The translations under genes and the position numbers were made by a program. The notes under the pieces were generated by a model, which was not told the origin of the DNA, made no database searches, and worked only from the letters and a program-made list of their open reading frames with translations. From NCBI GenBank assembly GCA_030673735.1, contig DAOVIK010000029.1, positions 1 through 10,616 on the forward strand: a DNA stretch of 10,616 bases, read 5' to 3'. The stretch is from Anaerolineae bacterium (GTDB lineage: Bacteria > Chloroflexota > Anaerolineae > Anaerolineales > E44-bin32). Positions 6,789-10,616 of the stretch are shown here, one piece after another; within the stretch, counting starts at the first letter, position 1, and each line of letters begins with the position of its first letter.

Positions 6789-7724
6789 ATGTGGCTCATA
6801 GGGATCCTGCTGGTAATCGTCATATTTGCCGTCGTGCTAGTGTTGGCGGCTCTGCGCGCGCCTGAACCCACCGACCCCATTCAGCAGCGCTTAGCCGAAT
6901 ACGGCGATCGCGATACACCATTGACGCTCGAGGAAATTGAGCTGTCGCAAGGATTCTATGACCGCATGATCTTGCCTATGCTCAACAACATCGGCAAGAT
7001 GGCCATGCGGTTTACTCCTCAGGCGACGTTGGAGAGTGCCCGGGATCGCTTGGCGAGTGCAGGCAATCCGATGGGTATTGAGCCGGGCATCTTTCTCACC
7101 ATGCGAATTGTGCTTGCTCTCCTGCTGGGGGGAGCGATTTTCTACGTTTTCGCTTTGAGCCGAAGAAACTGGGTTCAGGGTTTGCTGCTAACCGGACTCT
7201 TTACATTTCTCGGCTATTCATTCCCCGATTTGTGGCTATCGGGTCGCATCAGCGCGCGGCAGAAGAATATCTTCCGCTCCATGCCGGATGCCCTGGATCT
7301 CCTTACCATTAGTGTTGAAGCTGGCCTGGGCTTTGATGCTGCAATGGCGCAGGTTCACGAGAAGTGGGATGACGAGCTTTCGAGGGAGCTTGGACGCGTG
7401 CTGCGCGAGATCCGCCTGGGTAAAACCAGGCGCGAGGCCTTGCGTTCTATGGCCGATCGTCTGGGTGTCGCTGAGCTGACCAGCTTCGTTGCAGCCGTGA
7501 TCCAATCCGAGCAGTTGGGCGTTAGCATGGGAACAGTGCTGCGTGTGCAGTCCGACCAGATGCGCGTTCGTCGACGGCAAATGGCTGAGGAAGAAGCGCA
7601 GAGAGCTCCGGTCAAGATCGTATTCCCTATTGGGTTGTTGATCTTCCCCTCGCTGCTGATAATCCTGCTTGGGCCAGCTATTCTGTCGATGCTCTCATCT
7701 CCATTAGGGGCAATGTTCCGCTAA
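6789..7724 (+). CDS. tadC: TadC-family pilus inner-membrane platform protein
   Basis: 311 residues. It has an N-terminal membrane helix (2-22), an acidic and basic soluble stretch, membrane helices at about 102-122 and 128-148, a GspF-like domain around 160-270 (FRSMPDALDLLTISVEAGLGFDAAMAQV, then VIQSEQLGVSMGTVLRVQSDQMR), and a C-terminal hydrophobic segment (about 276-301). SVEAGLGFDAA and EQLGVSMGTVL are typical of TadC. It pairs with TadB in the inner-membrane platform. The preceding 86-base gap is the longest in the assembly operon; it holds only a weak ribosome binding site (a G-rich stretch and GAGA at 6777-6780) and no convincing promoter. In many Tad loci TadD, TadE and TadF genes come next; here comF follows instead. 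Confidence 0.9.
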   Translation: MWLIGILLVIVIFAVVLVLAALRAPEPTDPIQQRLAEYGDRDTPLTLEEIELSQGFYDRMILPMLNNIGKMAMRFTPQATLESARDRLASAGNPMGIEPGIFLTMRIVLALLLGGAIFYVFALSRRNWVQGLLLTGLFTFLGYSFPDLWLSGRISARQKNIFRSMPDALDLLTISVEAGLGFDAAMAQVHEKWDDELSRELGRVLREIRLGKTRREALRSMADRLGVAELTSFVAAVIQSEQLGVSMGTVLRVQSDQMRVRRRQMAEEEAQRAPVKIVFPIGLLIFPSLLIILLGPAILSMLSSPLGAMFR

Positions 7725-7768
7725 CCTTCAACCCTGCATTCCTGCGCCTTGCCAGCAGGATTGACCTT

Positions 7769-8476
7769 GTGACTGCAAAGTTTCCCCATTTTGCCAGACG
7801 ATTCGTGAATGCGGCGCTCGAGCTGCTTTTTCCGCAGCGTTGTGCTGGCTGTGGGCAATTGGGGGCGGTCTGGTGTCGAAAATGTGACAGTAGGCTGATC
7901 AAGATAGGCGGCCGGCAATGCCCTCTTTGTGGTAGAAGACAAACAAGCGCACGCCCTTGTCCTCATTGCCATCTCCATCCACTCCCACTGCGAGTTCGTT
8001 CCTATGCCATGTACGAAGGCCCCCTGATGCGCGCGCTACTGCAGTTGAAATACCGTCCCAACAAACGCTTGGCGACTGCGTTCGCAGACTGGCTGAGGGA
8101 TCTCCTGCGACGTGAGAACTGGCATCCCAACAAGATCACCGCAGTGCCGCTGGCGGCTTCCCGCCTGAGACAGCGAGGGTATAATCAAGCTGGATTGATC
8201 GCGACCGCCCTGAGCAAGAAGACTGAGTTGCCCTATGATCCGGGAGCTTTGCGGCGAATCCGTGAAACCCCTTCCCAAGTTGGCCTTGATCCGACAGAGC
8301 GATGGCTCAATGTTTCGGGAGCCTTCGAGGCTTGTTCGCGAAGCGAGCAGGATCATGTTGTGCTCCTGGTTGATGACCTTTTTACGACCGGAGCTACTCT
8401 AGCAGCGTGCGCATCTGCGCTGCTAGAAGAGGGAGCACGGCAAGTCCTCGGGCTGACTGTCGCCCGGGCAAGGTAA
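7769..8476 (+). CDS. comF: ComF-family protein (zinc-binding, phosphoribosyltransferase-like)
   Basis: 235 residues with GTG start. The N-terminal part has four CxxC pairs (C25/C28, C36/C39, C51/C54, C64/C67), a double zinc-ribbon typical of ComF/ComFC. The C-terminal part is a type I phosphoribosyltransferase fold: VPLAASRLRQRGYNQAGLIA (126-145) and the PRPP-binding loop LLVDDLFTTGAT (199-210). ComF acts in natural DNA uptake in several bacteria; its exact reaction is not settled. No ATG lies in frame upstream. AGGA at 7757-7760, eight bases before the GTG, is the only credible ribosome binding site and falls in a small hairpin (TCCTGC 7740-7745 with GCAGGA 7755-7760). Gap from tadC is 44 bases without terminator, so co-transcription with the pilus genes is likely. 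Confidence 0.92.
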   Translation: MTAKFPHFARRFVNAALELLFPQRCAGCGQLGAVWCRKCDSRLIKIGGRQCPLCGRRQTSARPCPHCHLHPLPLRVRSYAMYEGPLMRALLQLKYRPNKRLATAFADWLRDLLRRENWHPNKITAVPLAASRLRQRGYNQAGLIATALSKKTELPYDPGALRRIRETPSQVGLDPTERWLNVSGAFEACSRSEQDHVVLLVDDLFTTGATLAACASALLEEGARQVLGLTVARAR

Positions 8477-8506
8477 GCCTTTCAGAATATTCCTCAAGGA
8501 GATGTT

Positions 8507-9067
8507 ATGGCTGTCAAGGTAGAGATCAACACTCGCAATATCGATCTAAGTGACCGATTGCGGGATTATGTCACCAAGAAGGTCTCAAAACTTGATCGGT
8601 ACCTGGATGTGTTGGAAGAAGCGAAAGTGGACCTTTCATATGCCAAGGCAGCACGGGATGCGAATGATCGCCAGGTAGCCCAGCTAACTATTCGCGGCAA
8701 GGGTGTATTGCTTCGTGCGGAAGAGCGAACGGATGATCTTTTCGCCTCGGTTGATGCCGTGCTCGATAAGATCTATCGTCAAATCGAGCGTTACAAAGGA
8801 CGCCGTTGGCGGAAGAGGGGGAATGAGCGCGTATTCCCAGAAGCCGAGGTCGAGGCAGTTGCCGACGATGCAGACCCAGAAGAGACCATCGTGCGTCGCA
8901 AGCAATTCATGCTCAGTGCCATGGACGTGCCAGAAGCCATCGAGCAGATGAATCTGCTTGGCCACAATCTCTTTTTTGTGTTTCTCAATGCAGATACCAA
9001 TCAGACGAATGTGCTCTATCGAAGACGGGATAGAACACTGGGTTTGATTGAGACAGAGATCGGATGA
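8507..9067 (+). CDS. hpf: Long-form ribosome hibernation promoting factor
   Basis: 186 residues, the length of the long HPF class. Residues 1-100 are the S30AE/RaiA domain (VEINTRNIDLSDRLRDYVTKK, VDLSYAKAA, then AEERTDDLFASVDAVLDKIYRQIERYK), which binds the decoding centre of the 30S subunit. After an acidic linker (111-128), residues 129-186 form the C-terminal dimerisation domain (RRKQFMLSAMDVPEAIEQMNLLGHNLFFVFLNADT). In the long class this domain pairs two 70S ribosomes into inactive 100S dimers in starvation or stationary phase. The AAGGAGAT ribosome binding site just before the ATG is strong. It lies 30 bases after comF, an adjacency also common in Firmicutes. Confidence 0.95.
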   Translation: MAVKVEINTRNIDLSDRLRDYVTKKVSKLDRYLDVLEEAKVDLSYAKAARDANDRQVAQLTIRGKGVLLRAEERTDDLFASVDAVLDKIYRQIERYKGRRWRKRGNERVFPEAEVEAVADDADPEETIVRRKQFMLSAMDVPEAIEQMNLLGHNLFFVFLNADTNQTNVLYRRRDRTLGLIETEIG

Positions 9068-9111
9068 TTCCTCTGCAGCTGAGCTAGCGCTGCTAAGCCT
9101 GTACACATGCA

Positions 9112-10224
9112 ATGACAAATGCTATTCCTGTGATCCTGATGACTCCGCCCCACGGCCCTTCGCCTGCCGAGCAATGGATGGCGAAGGGCCGAAGAGCTGC
9201 GTCTCTGGATCTGATCTACTTGCTCTCACAGGTCGAGGCTCTGGGGCAGGTTTATGCCTTGGCGGCTGATAGTAAGGATCGTGAAGCATTTGAAGCGGCG
9301 GGTGCCATTGCGCTTGAATCCACCAGAGACACATTTCACTTCGGCGAAGAGCTGGCGGGAATTGCTGAGCGAGGGAACCATGACAGTCTGGCATATTTCG
9401 GCGGAGCAAGCGCACCATTACTCCAGGAGGATCTACTCACGCATGCGGTAGAGACCCTGAACCGCGTAGGCGAGCGTGCCGCAGTCGTCAACAACTTCCA
9501 CTCCACCGATTGGGGTTTGCTGAACTGCGCTCATCTGCTTTCCAGCCTTGCAGAACGGCTTCCGTCAGACAACCCTCTGGGATGGGTTCTCGAGCATGAT
9601 GCCGGTTTCTTTGTGCATGCGCTAGAGCCTTCCGCTGCCACTCGTGTCGATCTGGATACCCCTGCGGACCTGATGCTCCTGTCCAACCATCCTGCCTTGG
9701 GCAAGGAATTATCGAGCTTTCTAGCGCAGGCGCCAGACGCTCAACGGAAACGTCTGGAGGAGATTCGCAGCGTGTTGTCTTCGCCGGGCAGTACAATGAT
9801 TGTGATCGGAAGATCATCTTCCGATGCGTGGAGACAGCTCGAACGCCGGACTCAGATCTGGGTGCGTTTGTTTGTCGAAGAGCGTGGCATGGCCGCAAGC
9901 GGAAGATTGGAGCGAGGCGAAGTGCGCTCCCTGGTGGCTCAGTTGCTCGAAGATATGGGAGCTGAATCCTTCGTCGAGGAACTCTCTTCGCTCAGCGATG
10001 CGGTTCTATGGGATACACGTGTTTGGATGGCGCACCGTGGCAAGTTTCCCTCAGCAGCGGATCGCTTCGCCGCTGATTTAGGGTGGGTTGATCAAATTGA
10101 GGATCCGGCGCTTCACCGCTTGACCCATGCGGTCAACGATGCGGCCATTCCGATTGTAACCGGCGGACATGGGGTGGTCTCCGGGGGAGTGTACGCTCTC
10201 GTCGACGGATTGCCCGGAAGCTGA
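9112..10224 (+). CDS. Unassigned two-part protein, possibly nucleotidyltransferase-like
   Basis: 370 residues, no signal peptide or membrane helix; I do not recognise a family with confidence. The first half looks like a degenerate GT-A nucleotidyltransferase: YFGGASAPLLQEDLLTHAVE (95-114) resembles a substrate-binding GG-P-LL segment, and VDLDTPADLMLL (179-190) resembles the D-x-D-T-P-x-D-L motif of CofC/MobA-like enzymes. However, no clear N-terminal GxG nucleotide loop is present. The second half (about 220-370) is unassigned; it holds MIVIGRSSSDAW (229-240), DTRVWMAHRGKFPSAADRF (301-319) and a glycine-rich PIVTGGHGVVSGGVYAL (347-363). It follows hpf by 44 bases without a terminator. The ATG has no evident Shine-Dalgarno; an in-frame ATG at residue 23 is an alternative start. 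Function is left open; a small-molecule or nucleotide-handling role is a guess. Confidence 0.6.
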   Translation: MTNAIPVILMTPPHGPSPAEQWMAKGRRAASLDLIYLLSQVEALGQVYALAADSKDREAFEAAGAIALESTRDTFHFGEELAGIAERGNHDSLAYFGGASAPLLQEDLLTHAVETLNRVGERAAVVNNFHSTDWGLLNCAHLLSSLAERLPSDNPLGWVLEHDAGFFVHALEPSAATRVDLDTPADLMLLSNHPALGKELSSFLAQAPDAQRKRLEEIRSVLSSPGSTMIVIGRSSSDAWRQLERRTQIWVRLFVEERGMAASGRLERGEVRSLVAQLLEDMGAESFVEELSSLSDAVLWDTRVWMAHRGKFPSAADRFAADLGWVDQIEDPALHRLTHAVNDAAIPIVTGGHGVVSGGVYALVDGLPGS

Positions 10225-10442
10225 ATAAGCCACCTTCGAGTTATACCCTCCAATCATGGTTGATCAACAAGTGAGAGCTGCCCAGGTGGACGGCTGTGGG
10301 TTTATTCATCCAAGCGCAGTTGGCCCCTAGAGAGCCGCCGCGCGTATCTACGGAGTGTGACAGAAGACGTCGTGGGCATCGTTTCATCGCTTAAGGGCAT
10401 CCCAGGATTGGCCTTGGGGATCAAGCTTCGACCGCCAATCCG
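10225..10442. other. Intergenic stretch without a convincing gene
   Basis: About 220 bases between the 370-residue protein and the possible reverse-strand gene end. The only clear structure is the perfect 10-base palindrome GTTGATCAAC at 10259-10268, 35 bases after the stop; it could be an operator or chance. No hairpin with a T-run, tRNA fold or good promoter was seen. Confidence 0.5.
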
Positions 10443-10616
10443 CTATTTCGAGGCGAACATCCAATCGAAAATCCAGTTGGAGATCTCGGCGTCGCTCGTC
10501 TCCGGCTTGAGATTACTGTTGTCGGCACACACAACGCATTTTGCTGATCTCCTGCGCGTGGCCTTATCCAGGTCGACTTCTTGGCGATAGAGCTGGAATC
10601 TGCCCTCATCCATCTC
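10443..10616 (-). CDS. Possible C-terminal fragment of a reverse-strand gene (unknown)
   Basis: The reverse strand is open from the right edge to TAG at 10443-10445, giving 57 residues. The composition is balanced and charged (MDEGRFQLYRQEVDLDK, then a CVVC pair, ending ISNWIFDWMFASK), and about 70% of third codon positions are G or C, more protein-like than the Ser/Leu-rich forward reading of the same stretch. It would be the tail of a gene convergent with the preceding operon. No family is recognised and the piece is short, so it may be spurious. Confidence 0.3.
   Translation of the reverse strand, partial: EMDEGRFQLYRQEVDLDKATRRRSAKCVVCADNSNLKPETSDAEISNWIFDWMFASK

Noticed and set aside
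8684..9118. 144-residue reverse open frame over hpf
   Set aside because: Antisense to both conserved HPF domains, with no recognisable domain of its own.
10357..10590. 77-residue forward open frame at the right end
   Set aside because: GTG start with GGAG only one base away, Leu/Ser-rich, and it shares its wobble positions with the more protein-like reverse frame.
1..10616. CRISPR array, tRNA/rRNA genes, insertion sequences
   Set aside because: No regularly spaced repeats, tRNA-like TψC segments, transposase-like proteins or terminal inverted repeats were found on either strand.

Overview
The window (about 54% G+C by eye) is almost entirely coding and every well-supported gene lies on the + strand. 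It holds a compact Tad/Flp pilus locus of the kind found in monoderm or atypically enveloped bacteria. Its features are a single tiny Flp pilin, a CpaE with an N-terminal receiver domain, a DegS-like soluble kinase and no outer-membrane secretin. This combination suggests Chloroflexota (Anaerolineae-like), but that is an inference from gene style; no 16S or other marker is present.

Layout. (1) 1-1346: the end of a LuxR/NarL-type (DegU-like) response regulator, followed 12 bases later by a cytosolic DegS-like histidine kinase. (2) 1347-1870: a non-coding leader with short repeats and a sigma-70-like promoter, a 48-residue Flp pilin gene (1504-1650), a structured 3' region with two strong hairpins, and a second good promoter (TTGACA-N16-TATCAT). 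(3) 1871-7724: cpaB, receiver-cpaE, cpaF, tadB and tadC, closely spaced and each but tadB with a recognisable or plausible ribosome binding site. (4) 7769-9067: comF (phosphoribosyltransferase-like competence protein) and long-form hpf (ribosome hibernation factor). (5) 9112-10224: a 370-residue protein that I cannot assign, with weak nucleotidyltransferase-like features. (6) 10225-10616: mostly non-coding, perhaps with the end of a gene on the - strand running off the right edge.

How the parts fit. CpaF is the ATPase, TadB and TadC the inner-membrane platform, CpaE the localising or regulatory ATPase-like protein, CpaB an envelope-spanning accessory protein, and Flp the fibre subunit. The two-component pair upstream is a natural candidate for controlling the pilin promoter. 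The separate promoter and hairpins between flp and cpaB would let the cell make far more pilin than machinery. ComF and HPF follow tadC with short gaps and no clear terminator, so they may share transcripts with the pilus genes. DegS/DegU-like regulators, ComF and HPF also lie close together in Bacillus subtilis, where flagellar genes sit between them; here a Tad pilus occupies that place.

I see no tRNA, rRNA, CRISPR array, transposase or other mobile element. The pilus genes belong to known families. The less explained parts are the repeat-rich pilin leader, the G-tracts at the start of cpaF, the pairing of a DegS-like kinase with an intact CpaE receiver, and the unassigned protein at 9112-10224.
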